The position numbers and the translations under genes are program-made. From assembly GCF_041740695.1 (NCBI RefSeq), contig NZ_JBGSLK010000052.1, forward strand, positions 1-64,000: 64,000 nt of DNA, read 5' to 3'. Under the pieces are notes generated by a model. That model was not told the DNA's origin, did no database searches, and saw only the letters and a list, made by a program, of their open reading frames with translations. The stretch's first letter is position 1. Each line of letters opens with the position of its first letter. This stretch comes from Haliscomenobacter sp041740695. GTDB lineage: Bacteria > Bacteroidota > Bacteroidia > Chitinophagales > Saprospiraceae. This document shows, piece after piece, positions 1-9,366 of this stretch.

Positions 1-20
1 AACCTCCTCAACCCCTCAAC
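1..20. repeat. Fragment of a short-oligomer repeat arm (family 3-like)
   Basis: The window opens with a pyrimidine-rich run built from CCTCAAC-type units that stops exactly at the stop codon of the minus-strand gene beginning at 21. The same wording closes the family 3 element at 39141-39261, which also ends at a stop codon. The rest of the element, if present, lies before the window, so the assignment is tentative. Confidence 0.4.
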
Positions 21-1514
21 TTAAATTAATTTGCTAAACCATTGATTCACCAACTCCTCTTCCACATTGAGGTTGCTCTGATGCTGAAACTCATTGGTAT
101 GTACATTGTACACATAATCCGCGGCCCAGGTCTTATGCTCCTGCGCCAATTGTTCGATCGCGCTCACAATGTACTTTACTTCGGCATCACTCATCACCGG
201 GTGAATCGACATGCGAATCCAACCTGGTTTTTGGGTCAGATCACCAATATTGATTTTATCGGTAATGGAGCGGGAGTGATCACGGGAAACTTCGAGCAGG
301 TAATGCCCGTAAGTACCTGCGCAGGAACAGCCACCCCGAACCTGGATGCCAAAACGGTCGTTAAGGACACGTACACCCAGGTTGTAGTGCAAACCCTCGA
401 TGTAAAAGGAAATCACCCCCAAACGATCGTGGTGCCCGTGCGCCAGAATGTGCAGGTTGGGAATGGCTTCCAGGCGATCCCAAATGAGATCGAGCAGTTC
501 ATGCTCACGTTGGAGGATGTTTTCTACGCCCATTTGGGCCTTGAGCTGCATACAGAGGGCTACCCGCATGGTTTGTAGGAAGGCGGGTGTGCCACCATCT
601 TCCCGTGCTTCAATCTCTTCGATGTATTTGTGGCCTCCCCAGGGATTGGTCCAATCCACGGTGCCACCACCGGGGTTGTCGGGAATGCGGTTTTTGTACA
701 GTTTGGCGTCAAAAATCAGAATACCCGTCGAGCCAGGGCCACCCAAAAACTTGTGGGGGGAAAAGAAAATCGCGTCCAGGTGCTCCAGTGGGTCTTCCGG
801 GCGCATGTTGATGTCAATGTAGGGGGCGGAGCAGGCAAAGTCGACAAAACAAAGTCCGCCGTGCTGGTGCATGATTTTAGCGATCTCGTGGTAGGGGGTA
901 AATAAGCCGGTGACATTGGAACAGGAGGTTACCGCCGCGATTTTGGTTTCACGGTTGGCGTAACGTCGCAGCATAGCCTCCAGGTTATCCAAATCTACCA
1001 AACCATCCGCAGTTGGGGCAATGACCTCCAGATCGACCAGGGTTTCCAACCAACTGGTTTGATTGGAGTGGTGCTCCATGTGGCTGATGAACACAATCGG
1101 GCGCTGGTGCTCGGGCAATTTGACCATGTGCTGATGCCGCTCGTGGACTTTTAGCCCCAGAATGCGTTGGAATTTATTAACTACCCCGGTCATACCCGAG
1201 TTGGAGGAAATCAATACATCCGAGGTTTGTGCGCCAACGTAAGATTTGATGATGGCCTTGGCCTGATGGTAGGCTTGGGTCATGGCGCTACCGGTAATGG
1301 TGGTTTCGGTATGGGTATTGCCTACAAATGGGGCTATATCGTGGGTCAGAATGTCTTCGATGGGTTGGTAAAGCCGGCCACTGGCCGTCCAGTCGGCGTA
1401 AATGATGCTTTTTTCGCCGTAAGGACTCTGGAATTTCTGATTCGCACCAATGACGTTTTTGCGGAAGGTCTGGAAGTAAGCTTCCAATGAAGCAAGCATG
1501 GTTGGGCTTTGCAT
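21..1514 (-). CDS. Class V aminotransferase (cysteine-desulfurase-like PLP enzyme)
   Basis: A 497-residue cytosolic PLP enzyme of the aminotransferase class V/NifS fold. Visible marks are EHHSNQTSW near residue 147 (cofactor-facing loop), the PLP-pyridine aspartate in VDFACSAPY (D225), and the PLP-binding lysine in SPHKFLGGPG (K255). Near the C-terminus GGCSCAGTYGH replaces the usual RxGxxCA loop of cysteine desulfurases; it still has cysteines at the position where NifS enzymes carry the sulfur-accepting Cys. It is longer than IscS/SufS (about 400 residues). The substrate is not evident and no Fe-S genes are adjacent, so desulfurase activity is not assumed. M6 is an alternative start. The stop codon abuts a repeat. 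Confidence 0.85.
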   Translation of the reverse strand: MQSPTMLASLEAYFQTFRKNVIGANQKFQSPYGEKSIIYADWTASGRLYQPIEDILTHDIAPFVGNTHTETTITGSAMTQAYHQAKAIIKSYVGAQTSDVLISSNSGMTGVVNKFQRILGLKVHERHQHMVKLPEHQRPIVFISHMEHHSNQTSWLETLVDLEVIAPTADGLVDLDNLEAMLRRYANRETKIAAVTSCSNVTGLFTPYHEIAKIMHQHGGLCFVDFACSAPYIDINMRPEDPLEHLDAIFFSPHKFLGGPGSTGILIFDAKLYKNRIPDNPGGGTVDWTNPWGGHKYIEEIEAREDGGTPAFLQTMRVALCMQLKAQMGVENILQREHELLDLIWDRLEAIPNLHILAHGHHDRLGVISFYIEGLHYNLGVRVLNDRFGIQVRGGCSCAGTYGHYLLEVSRDHSRSITDKINIGDLTQKPGWIRMSIHPVMSDAEVKYIVSAIEQLAQEHKTWAADYVYNVHTNEFQHQSNLNVEEELVNQWFSKLI

Positions 1515-1631
1515 GGCTTATTTGGTTTTGATGAGTAGCTGGGGTGATTTTGGGTGCAAAAATACAAAAAGGGTGGGATGTGGGAGGGGGAAAATTTTTA
1601 TTAAAAGTGTATGGATTTGATGTATGCTTTA

Positions 1632-1673
1632 TTCACCACCTAAGAAACCTTAGGCACTAGAGAGGCACCTAAG
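1632..1673. repeat. Solo arm of palindromic family 4
   Basis: About 42 bp matching one arm of the family 4 palindrome found complete at 46581-46695 (shared TTCACCACCTAAGAAACC followed by a TAGG/CACCTAAG tail). The partner arm is missing, so this is a remnant. It lies between the promoter side of the class V aminotransferase and the 3' end of the macroglobulin gene. Confidence 0.6.
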
Positions 1674-1691
1674 CTATACAGATTTCAGGCG

Positions 1692-1738
1692 AAAAAAACA
1701 ATTGGCAACCAACATCCCAGGACATTGATTGCCAATTG
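1692..1738 (-). terminator. Intrinsic terminator of the macroglobulin gene
   Basis: A perfect 10-bp stem (CAATTGGCAA at 1699-1708 with TTGCCAATTG at 1729-1738), read on the minus strand, is followed by a run of seven T. It lies just downstream of the minus-strand gene 1764-7376 and is a good Rho-independent terminator for it. Confidence 0.75.
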
Positions 1739-1740
1739 CT

Positions 1741-1770
1741 TTTCACTTTTCACTATTCACTCCTCACTTA
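1741..1770. repeat. TTTCACT/TTCACTCC short tandem repeat at a stop codon
   Basis: Several imperfect 7-8 nt units of the TTCACT type run into the stop codon (1764-1766) of the macroglobulin gene and encode its last residues. The arrangement (short-oligomer arm next to a hairpin and touching a stop codon) resembles family 3, but no family 3 core is seen here. Confidence 0.45.
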
Positions 1771-4700
1771 CTCACCGTCACCCACATTCCCTTCGTATTT
1801 GCACTAATCGAGTTATCGTACATCGCTGCACAAGACACCGCAGGCAAATAATACCGTCCAGGGTAAGCCGCATTCAGCCGCACCTTGAAGGTTTTGTTTT
1901 GGCTTTGGCCCAAGTCGAAGAAGGTGTTCACCCGATCATCCCGAATATCTTGGTAGTCGTAGCCTGATGAGGAAGTACTTTCGATGTCCGTCATGCGGCT
2001 GTTGGAAATTTCCCAGCCGGAGGGGAAGGTTTGATTCAAGGCCAATTCCATGTAAGGTATCGGGCGAGAGTTCGGGTGATTCACCCGCACTTCAGCGATG
2101 AAGTCCTTGCCTTGGGACAAACTAGCCGGATCCAGCACTTTGCCCGCCATGTCGGTATACACTACGTTGATTTTTAAGTCATTCGCTTGGGGCGTTTCCT
2201 GCCCGGCGGTAGGTTGACCTTTTTGCATCACCCGCACGAAGAGTTTGGCCTTGCTGGTGTTTTTCACCATCAAGGTATTGCTTCCTCCAGTTGGCAAGTT
2301 GATTTGCATCAACGCGTTTTTGGAGTTGGCCGATGTAGCGCTTCCTCCACTGAGTGAATAACTGAAGCTGAAGGCCTGCGTCGCCTTGTCATCGCCCAGG
2401 TATTTGGATACGGCCATGAGGCTGTAGGCGACAGTTTGGGTAGAATACCAGCTTTGGCTGCTCAGTCCTTTGGAGATGTATTGCACCAGTGCTCCAGCCT
2501 TTTTCATATCCTTGAGCAGCACCAGCGTTTCGAGGATCATCGCACGGTCGCGCATACCTGAGCCGTAGGTGTAGCTCAATTCAGTGTATTCGGGTACCTC
2601 AGTCGCCTGACTTTGAACCAACTCTTTGGCCACTTCAGCTTTGCCTGCCAATGCATAAGCAGCTGCCAAACGCCAACGAGCACTCAGGGTAAGCTTTGGA
2701 TTTTCGCGCAAGCGGTTCATCGAAGCCATGTCAGCTTCACCCGCCAGGGCCAGGGTGTACAAGCGATAAGCCTGGCTCAGTTCATGGCCGTCATTGCTCC
2801 AGAAACCATAATCGGGCAGTTTGGAATCCCACATCCGCGCCACTTTTTTCTGGAATTTCACCCAGTCTTTGAGCATGTTTTGGGGCACATCGTAACCTTT
2901 CGCTTTGGCTTCTACTAGGAAATGCCCCACATAGCTGGTCGACCAATGATCGGGCGTACCACTGCCGCGTGGCCAGTAAGTAAAGCCACCTTCGTTGGTC
3001 TGGAAACCTTTGATGCGCTCGATGGCCGCTTTGATGTTTTCGGATACTTGTTTTTGACGCTCCTCATTCAGTTCCATCATGTTGCTGACGAACAATTGCG
3101 GGAAAGCCGACGAAGTGACTTGTTCAATACAGCCATAAGGGTAGGAGAGGAGGTAACCCAAACGTTCACCCAGGTTGAGTGGTGGTACATTGGATACTTC
3201 CAGCGTTGCACTACGCGTACCGGCTGTACCAAATATTTCGAGGGGTTGTTCCCAGGATTTGCCCACTTCAACCACTTCTGCGAAGACTTTGGTTTGGTAT
3301 GGGTTCGGATTGCGCACATCAATTTCGATTTCCTCCGAAGAAGAAGCTCCGCCACCCGTAGCGACAATTTTGAATTTGGCGATGCCAATTTTATCCTTCA
3401 CTTTGATCTTAAAGCCCGTAATCTGATCCGAGTTGTTGCGGCTGAAACTCATGCTTTGATCTCCGTCTTCTACGGTAACCAAACCACTGCTTTCGCTTAC
3501 TTTTACCTGCACATTGGTGATTTTGGCGTCGGTCACAAATACGTTGACGGGTAACTCAAATTGATCACCCGGCGAAATCACTCGGGGTAGGGTACTGCGC
3601 ACCATCAGCGGATTGCGGACGGGCACACTTTTGCCGGCCGAGCCGTAGGCATGGTCTTGAGCGGCCACCACCATCACTCGTACGGCACCGATGTAGTTGG
3701 GTATTTTGATTTGATGTTTGTTGCTGCGGCCTTTGGCCAATTGGAAAGGTCCTTGGCAAACGACCATCGGTTTGAAACGATTGGCAGTGTTGTTCAAGGC
3801 ACTAGGATCGATGGCCCCGTCACCCCCAATGCTGAGAATGCTTTCCAGTTCTCCGGCATAAGCGCCAAGCACCTTGTCGTAAATGTCCCAGGTTTGTACG
3901 CCCAAGGCTTCACGCGCATAGAAAGCTGCATGGGGATCGGGCGTTTTAAAGCGCGTCAAGCCCAATAACCCTTCATCTACAATCGCCAAACTATAGGCCA
4001 TTGCCTTACCTGCTTTTTCAGCCACTTCTATACTCACCGTAGTTTCAGGCCGGAATTCAGCCGGGCATTCGATGGTTGGAGTCAGGATGGTTTCCGCGTC
4101 TTCAATCTGAATTGGGGTGATCCCATATAAACGAATCGGCAAGTCGTTCTCGACCTGTCCGTGCGGCTGTATCAGTGCTACGTTGGCATAAACTGTTGGA
4201 GACATGTCCGGCGTAGTTTTGAAGGTGATTTTGTTTTCCCCTTCTACCGATTTAACCCAGAACGTTTGTAGGATTTTAGTGCCCGTTTCCAGCGACACCA
4301 ATACCCGGCCATTTTTTCCACCAGGAATGGTCAATGTCACGGACTCACCTACATTGTATTTTTCTTTGTCGGAGCGGAAGCTCAACATCGCTGCAGCTTC
4401 GCGGAAACTGTCATCCATTTCGTCCCCTTCGTACCAAGGTGTACCGATGTACACAAAACCACCCGTGCAGTGTCCACTTTCGGTATCACAGATGCGGACC
4501 ATGTAGCGGCCCCAGGTGTCGGTTTTAAAATTCCAGGAAGCTTCACCCTTGGCATTGGTCGTGACTGCTGCGGTTTTTACCGCACCAACGTGCTCGCCAG
4601 AGTTGTAGTTTGCTTCATTTTCCTGGTATTGATCCCACCACCAGCGCCATTCTACTTTGTACAAACCAATGGATAAGCGGCGATTGGTGAGGGGTTTGCC

Positions 4701-7376
4701 ATTTTTGTCCACGTTGACCAGGCCGATGGTATTGTTTTTGCCCACTTCAAATTGTGGCTCACCGTATTTGTTGCGAGGAATCTCCAGCCCCACGTAGCTG
4801 TTGTAGGGAGAGTATTTTACCGTCATGTTGTCGGTGCTGAAATCGCCGCCTTTTTCAAACACGCGCGTTTGAAAAGAAGCGCTCAACATGCCCGGCGCCA
4901 AGTCTGCTTCCAATAAGGTCGCGCTGACTTTAGCGTGGCCAGCGGCATCCAATACATTGTCAAAAATGACCTTTGGCTCTGTTTTGGTCAGTTTACGTGC
5001 TGGATCATCGAAGTCGAAGCTAGGGTATTTGGCAAAACTGGTGCTGGACTCGCGTAGTTGCACCTCCACCACTGCTTTCAAACCACTGGCCGCTGATCCA
5101 GTCAACCAATCGGCCTGCAATTCGGCGCTCATTTTGCCGTCAGTGGCGTACAGTTCATTCTCAGCGCCGGTATTTAGGTCGATGCGAATGCGGTTGGGCT
5201 TGACGGTTTCAATCTTGAGGATTTTTTCAAAAATGGCCCCACCAGCTTTTACTTTTACACGCCAGTTGCCCGTTGGTGCATCAGGCCGGGTTGCGAAATA
5301 GAGCGGATAAATGCCACCTATCGTTTTGGAAGTGGTGCGTTTTTCCTGCAATTGTCCCCGTGCATTGTACAATTCCATGGTGATGGGGTAACTTTCGGGC
5401 AGGCGTTTTTCGCGGTCTTCGATCATAAAATTGAGGAAAACCGAATCGCCAGGACGCCAAACGCCTCTTTCGCCGTACAAATAACCTTTCAGTCCTTTTT
5501 GAGTTACGGAACCATCGACGTCAAACTTGCTCAGTGAAAGAGACTCTCCATCTTCCAGGCGAACGTAACCGCGTTGACCATTGTGGGTGACGATGGCTAC
5601 AAAAGGCCGGCCTTTGTACGCCACATCGGCGATGCCATCACCATTGCTGCTGCCTTTGCCAATGGGCTGATTTTGGCGGTCATACACTTCAACTTGTGCG
5701 CCACTAATCGGATCGGTGCTGCGCAAATCACTCACGATGACCATGAGTTTGCGGTTGCCACCTTTTTTGGCAATCAAGCCCAGGTTGGAAGAAATGACGT
5801 TGCGCTGTACAAAATGATCAGCGTTGTAATATTCGCGAGCACAAGCGTTATCGCGGTTGTCCCAATCGTAGTCTTCAAAATAACCATCGTAGCCGTAATA
5901 ATTGTCCATGATGCTTTCGAGGGGCTCGTCTTCGTCTTCACCCACACGGGAGAAAGGATCGCCGCCGAGCTCGGCATTGCCCGTGGAAGCCTCGGCCATA
6001 CAGGCAATGGCTGCGTATTCCGGGCGGAAACCGATGCGCACCTGATAAATGGCCTGTTCGTCGGCTTTGATCAATTTGCCCAAATCAATGGCGTAACGCG
6101 ACCAACGACCGGCCTTGGCATTGGGGCTAAGGGTCGAAAGATTTACTTTTTTCTGCAATATCACCCGACCTACTTTAAATAAGTCGTATTCACCATCCAG
6201 TGGGTTGTCTTGCAAAAACTGGAGGATGTTGTTGTTGTAAATTTTGAAAATTTCAATGTCTACAGCTTTGAGGCCAACGGATTCAAAGGGGAACATCAGC
6301 CCTTCGGAATTGGGCAAAATCACCCCTTGACCCACCAGTTTTACCCCTGGTTTGATTTCTTCAAAAGTGACATCCCAAACGGTGGTTTCGGAAAAAGTAC
6401 TGCCTTTAGTGTTTTTTACACCAGTAGTCACTCTGACCCGGTATTCGCCATTGAGGGTTTGATCAGGATAAACACGTACAGTGTTGTCTTCAATGATGTA
6501 ACGTAGGGTTCCTTCGTATTCGTCAATGCTGACCAAACCATCGAGGTTTTGGGATTTTTCCAGTGGATCAGAAAACACAATGCGGATGTATTGCTCGGGC
6601 AATTGGATGGCCTCCGCATCCATGACTGTAAATTTGCCAACCGCAGGAATTTTGTAGGTTTCGGATTTGTCCTCTTTGACCCCAATGGAATTGCCGTCGT
6701 AAGCCAATTTAACTTCCGAGGGCTGCTGGCCGCGATTGACCGACTTTACGGTAAAGTAGTGCACCAATTGGTCACCGGAATGTTTCCAATCCACCTTGAG
6801 GTCGTTGCCATTTTGAGTGGCGTCGAGCATTTGTTCTACCTCAGCAGTGGTGGCCACATCGGAGGTATAGACCGCTCCTTTCAAGGTTTGTTTGCTGTAA
6901 TCGGTCGTGCTGGCCGAGCGCATACCTTCCAGTTCAACCTGGTAGTGTTGCTCACGGGTGTGGAATTGGAAGGTAAAATTGGCGTTTTCACCTTTGGCAT
7001 CTTTGATGACTTGTTTTACATTCACCGTAACGTCGTAAGTGGTGCCGGAACTGAGTTCCTGATTGGGCTCCAAACGCAGGGTGTTGGCATTTTCCCAGGT
7101 CAGTGTACCTTTTACATTGGGAGAAATCGACAAAACAGCGGGTGCCTCTTTGCCAATTTCATCAGGTTGAGCGACATTTTGAGCAAAACGTACTCGGATC
7201 GGGTCTGTTTTTGAAATGACTCCTGATGTATAGGCGTATACAAAAGGGTTTTCGGCGGAAAGGGTACTAACCTCGCGACTTTTTCGGCATCCTGTACTCA
7301 ATAGGGCTAAAAAAAGGATAACCACACTTGTTCCGAAAACAAGTGGCCGCAGGGCTTTGGTGTTGAGCTTAAACAT
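1764..7376 (-). CDS. Bacterial alpha-2-macroglobulin lipoprotein with intact thioester
   Basis: An 1870-residue envelope protein of the YfhM/MagD-type alpha-2-macroglobulin family, which traps proteases by covalent thioester capture. The signal peptide ends in LLSTGC, so Cys30 is the likely lipidated residue and the protein is anchored in the periplasm. An N-terminal bacterial Ig-like (MG1) region of the type SISPNVKGTLTWEN is followed by macroglobulin beta-domains, the A2M region around RSTLPRVISPGDQ, and the thioester motif GCIEQ with Cys1416, Glu1418 and Gln1419. The C-terminal half has the alpha-helical toroid typical of the thioester domain, including the EGGFTYWPRG repeat. No penicillin-binding protein PbpC is adjacent, although that is the usual partner in proteobacteria. 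The last codons fall inside a short repeat. Confidence 0.93.
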   Translation of the reverse strand: MFKLNTKALRPLVFGTSVVILFLALLSTGCRKSREVSTLSAENPFVYAYTSGVISKTDPIRVRFAQNVAQPDEIGKEAPAVLSISPNVKGTLTWENANTLRLEPNQELSSGTTYDVTVNVKQVIKDAKGENANFTFQFHTREQHYQVELEGMRSASTTDYSKQTLKGAVYTSDVATTAEVEQMLDATQNGNDLKVDWKHSGDQLVHYFTVKSVNRGQQPSEVKLAYDGNSIGVKEDKSETYKIPAVGKFTVMDAEAIQLPEQYIRIVFSDPLEKSQNLDGLVSIDEYEGTLRYIIEDNTVRVYPDQTLNGEYRVRVTTGVKNTKGSTFSETTVWDVTFEEIKPGVKLVGQGVILPNSEGLMFPFESVGLKAVDIEIFKIYNNNILQFLQDNPLDGEYDLFKVGRVILQKKVNLSTLSPNAKAGRWSRYAIDLGKLIKADEQAIYQVRIGFRPEYAAIACMAEASTGNAELGGDPFSRVGEDEDEPLESIMDNYYGYDGYFEDYDWDNRDNACAREYYNADHFVQRNVISSNLGLIAKKGGNRKLMVIVSDLRSTDPISGAQVEVYDRQNQPIGKGSSNGDGIADVAYKGRPFVAIVTHNGQRGYVRLEDGESLSLSKFDVDGSVTQKGLKGYLYGERGVWRPGDSVFLNFMIEDREKRLPESYPITMELYNARGQLQEKRTTSKTIGGIYPLYFATRPDAPTGNWRVKVKAGGAIFEKILKIETVKPNRIRIDLNTGAENELYATDGKMSAELQADWLTGSAASGLKAVVEVQLRESSTSFAKYPSFDFDDPARKLTKTEPKVIFDNVLDAAGHAKVSATLLEADLAPGMLSASFQTRVFEKGGDFSTDNMTVKYSPYNSYVGLEIPRNKYGEPQFEVGKNNTIGLVNVDKNGKPLTNRRLSIGLYKVEWRWWWDQYQENEANYNSGEHVGAVKTAAVTTNAKGEASWNFKTDTWGRYMVRICDTESGHCTGGFVYIGTPWYEGDEMDDSFREAAAMLSFRSDKEKYNVGESVTLTIPGGKNGRVLVSLETGTKILQTFWVKSVEGENKITFKTTPDMSPTVYANVALIQPHGQVENDLPIRLYGITPIQIEDAETILTPTIECPAEFRPETTVSIEVAEKAGKAMAYSLAIVDEGLLGLTRFKTPDPHAAFYAREALGVQTWDIYDKVLGAYAGELESILSIGGDGAIDPSALNNTANRFKPMVVCQGPFQLAKGRSNKHQIKIPNYIGAVRVMVVAAQDHAYGSAGKSVPVRNPLMVRSTLPRVISPGDQFELPVNVFVTDAKITNVQVKVSESSGLVTVEDGDQSMSFSRNNSDQITGFKIKVKDKIGIAKFKIVATGGGASSSEEIEIDVRNPNPYQTKVFAEVVEVGKSWEQPLEIFGTAGTRSATLEVSNVPPLNLGERLGYLLSYPYGCIEQVTSSAFPQLFVSNMMELNEERQKQVSENIKAAIERIKGFQTNEGGFTYWPRGSGTPDHWSTSYVGHFLVEAKAKGYDVPQNMLKDWVKFQKKVARMWDSKLPDYGFWSNDGHELSQAYRLYTLALAGEADMASMNRLRENPKLTLSARWRLAAAYALAGKAEVAKELVQSQATEVPEYTELSYTYGSGMRDRAMILETLVLLKDMKKAGALVQYISKGLSSQSWYSTQTVAYSLMAVSKYLGDDKATQAFSFSYSLSGGSATSANSKNALMQINLPTGGSNTLMVKNTSKAKLFVRVMQKGQPTAGQETPQANDLKINVVYTDMAGKVLDPASLSQGKDFIAEVRVNHPNSRPIPYMELALNQTFPSGWEISNSRMTDIESTSSSGYDYQDIRDDRVNTFFDLGQSQNKTFKVRLNAAYPGRYYLPAVSCAAMYDNSISANTKGMWVTVSK

Positions 7377-7383
7377 GGCAAGT

Positions 7384-7568
7384 TGTTAAAATGGTTTTTA
7401 TAGGATTTAGGAAGGAGAAAAAATAATTTACCATTTTAACTTCGTTCTTTTGAGCTTATTCTTCCTATCTTTTTCGTTAAATAGGCTTGCTATTCGCCTC
7501 AAAAGATAGTTGACTAAACTCAAAATAACTTTGCTAAAATCGGTAACTTATTTTTTCTCCTTCCTAAA
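7384..7568. repeat. About 160-bp inverted-repeat element with competing arms (family 8)
   Basis: Arms at 7407-7440 and 7534-7568 are near-complementary over about 34 bp (shared TTAGGAAGGAGAAAAAATAA). The left arm's inner end, ACCATTTTAAC (7430-7440), is also a perfect 11-bp complement of GTTAAAATGGT at 7384-7394, so it can pair either upstream or downstream. A further inner pair CTTTTGAG/CTCAAAAG lies in the loop. It sits between the divergent genes 1764-7376 and 7747-8382. Only one copy was found in the window. Confidence 0.6.
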
Positions 7569-7578
7569 ATTGCAACTA

Positions 7579-7606
7579 TTGGGCTTAGTTCACGTTTGTA
7601 TTTTTG
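7579..7606 (+). promoter_or_regulatory. Candidate Bacteroidota promoter for the LON-domain gene
   Basis: TATTTTTG at 7599-7606 fits the TAnnTTTG -7 box, with TTG 17 bp upstream as a possible -33 element. It starts right after the palindromic element and would give a leader of about 130 nt before the ATG at 7747. Confidence 0.5.
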
Positions 7607-7746
7607 CATGTGCAGTAAACAGGCTTTTTGAGTTTTTCCGCCATTGCGCTCTCTGAACACTCGTTCAATTTAGGTTGATATACGAGGATTTCAAACAAAG
7701 GTTACATATATTTTTTTTAATAAGTCAACTAAAAAATAAAAGCAGT

Positions 7747-8382
7747 ATGGATTTTGTTTTGTTGCCACAATTTCCGCTGCAGATTGTCGTATATCCTAAC
7801 GAAAATCTGAACCTACATATTTTTGAACCCCGGTACCGTCAACTCATCAAAGAGAGTGAGGAAAATGGGGTAACTTTTGGTATCCCCACTTTTCTGAACG
7901 ATAGGGTCATGCCCTTTGGTACCGAAATTCAATTGCTGAGTATCGAAAAACGCCATGAGGGCGGAGCGATGGACATCAAAACCAAGGGGTTAGGCGTGTA
8001 CCGCACGGAGCAATTTATCAATCCCATCCCAGGTAAATTGTATGCGGGTGCGACCATCGTTCGGCTTGAAACGGATCGTGAGTTTGACTGGACTTTGAAT
8101 GAAAATATTCTAAGTCATCTCATTGAATTGTTCGATCTATTGAACATCGACAAACCACTTCCAGACGGCCCCAGCGATTTCATCACCTTTGATGTGGCCC
8201 ACCATACGGGAATGTCGACCGAGCAGGAATACGAATTGTTGACCCTGCAAACGGAAAAAGAACGCCAAACTTTTTTGATCAGCCACCTGGAGCAGTTTTT
8301 GCCGATGGTACGCGAGATGCGGAATTTGCAACAAAGGGCGCTGTTGAATGGGCATTACAAGGATTTGAAGCCGCCGATGTGA
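7747..8382 (+). CDS. LON peptidase substrate-binding domain protein
   Basis: About 211 residues resembling the N-terminal (LON/PUA-like) domain of Lon protease without its ATPase or peptidase parts. The opening FVLLPQFPLQIVVYPNENLNLHIFEPRYRQL contains the hallmark 'PLF-L-NLHIFEPRYR' pattern in segments, followed by a beta-rich region and a helical tail. The ATG at 7747 is preferred over an upstream TTG at 7675, because family similarity begins at the third residue and the upstream stretch is AT-rich with no family match. Stand-alone LON-domain proteins are common in bacteria; their partners are poorly known. It converges on the EEP hydrolase at 8443. Confidence 0.85.
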   Translation: MDFVLLPQFPLQIVVYPNENLNLHIFEPRYRQLIKESEENGVTFGIPTFLNDRVMPFGTEIQLLSIEKRHEGGAMDIKTKGLGVYRTEQFINPIPGKLYAGATIVRLETDREFDWTLNENILSHLIELFDLLNIDKPLPDGPSDFITFDVAHHTGMSTEQEYELLTLQTEKERQTFLISHLEQFLPMVREMRNLQQRALLNGHYKDLKPPM

Positions 8383-8442
8383 TGGAAATTGTCTTTCATT
8401 GATCCGAAAATCCCCTTTTTTGCGGGACACAAAAGGATATGG

Positions 8443-9321
8443 TTATTTTACCATACCCAGCACCACCATCACCGCATGGTGATCCGAAGCAAACCTTCCA
8501 CCCCAGGTGTTGGTCAAAGTTGCATGTTTGAGCACCTTGAATTTACCCGGATTTTTGGTGAAAATGTAATCGATGTGTCGCCCCTCCTGCTCCTGGGCTT
8601 GAAAACCATTGAAGGTGCTGTAGGGGCCAAAATGGGGGCTGAGGGATATTTTTTCAGTATCCGTTAACTTATCGGGATTGCTTTCATCTATCAATACTTT
8701 GATGGGCTCATCATCGGGCGTGGCATTGAAGTCTCCCGTGATGATGGTAGGCGTGTTTCCCGCAATTTCTTTAACTTTCTGTAGCAGTAATTTTGAACTT
8801 TCCCGCCGGGCAATTTTGCCGATGTGGTCGTAATGAGTATTGAAGACGAAAAAAACCTTTTTGCTTTTTTTATCCTTAAATTTTGCCCAGGTAACAATTC
8901 GATTCAGGTTGGCATCCCAACCCTTGCTGGGCACATCGGGCGTTTCGCTCAACCAGAGGGTAGCGCTGCTGAGTACTTCAAATTTGTCTTTGCGGTACAA
9001 AATGGGTGAAAATTCACCACCTTCTTTGCCATCATCCCGGCCTACGCCCAAGTAAGTATATTGCGGTTGAGCATTGACTACATCCCTGATTTGACCGACG
9101 AGGGCTTCTTGCATGCCACAAATGTCGACCTCGTAAAAAGGCAACATACTGGCCAGGTTTTCTTTGCGTTTCGACCACTGGTTTTCACCATCTTGAGCGG
9201 TATTGTAACGGATGTTAAAAGTCATGACTTGCAAAGTCTGGGCAGGTAAAATGTGATTGAAGCACAAGCATAGCCAAAAAACAATTCCGACTTTGGCCAT
9301 ATGCGTAATTCTTTGGATCAT
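8443..9321 (-). CDS. Secreted endonuclease/exonuclease/phosphatase family hydrolase
   Basis: A 292-residue exported member of the EEP (DNase I-like) superfamily of metal-dependent phosphodiesterases. A signal peptide covers about the first 27 residues (hydrophobic VGIVFWLCLCFNHIL, then PAQ). Family motifs appear in order: MTFNIRYN (metal-site Asn), GMQEAL (metal-ligand Glu), FNTHYDH, TGDFNATPDDEP (Asp/Asn), and SDHHAV with the catalytic His near the C-terminus. The sequence resembles the sugar- or lipid-phosphate type found in Bacteroidota secretomes more than sequence-specific nucleases; the substrate is unknown. M8 is an alternative start. It is divergent from the haloperoxidase gene with a 45-bp gap. 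Confidence 0.88.
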   Translation of the reverse strand: MIQRITHMAKVGIVFWLCLCFNHILPAQTLQVMTFNIRYNTAQDGENQWSKRKENLASMLPFYEVDICGMQEALVGQIRDVVNAQPQYTYLGVGRDDGKEGGEFSPILYRKDKFEVLSSATLWLSETPDVPSKGWDANLNRIVTWAKFKDKKSKKVFFVFNTHYDHIGKIARRESSKLLLQKVKEIAGNTPTIITGDFNATPDDEPIKVLIDESNPDKLTDTEKISLSPHFGPYSTFNGFQAQEQEGRHIDYIFTKNPGKFKVLKHATLTNTWGGRFASDHHAVMVVLGMVK

Positions 9322-9366
9322 CTCGGTTTTTTTTAGTTATTTGCCACAAGATAAAACACCATTCCC

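Noticed and set aside
42..578. Plus-strand open frame opposite the class V aminotransferase
   Set aside because: It is fully antisense to a well-supported gene and shows no family features; the same holds for other long antisense frames under the macroglobulin, rimO and ABC-F genes.
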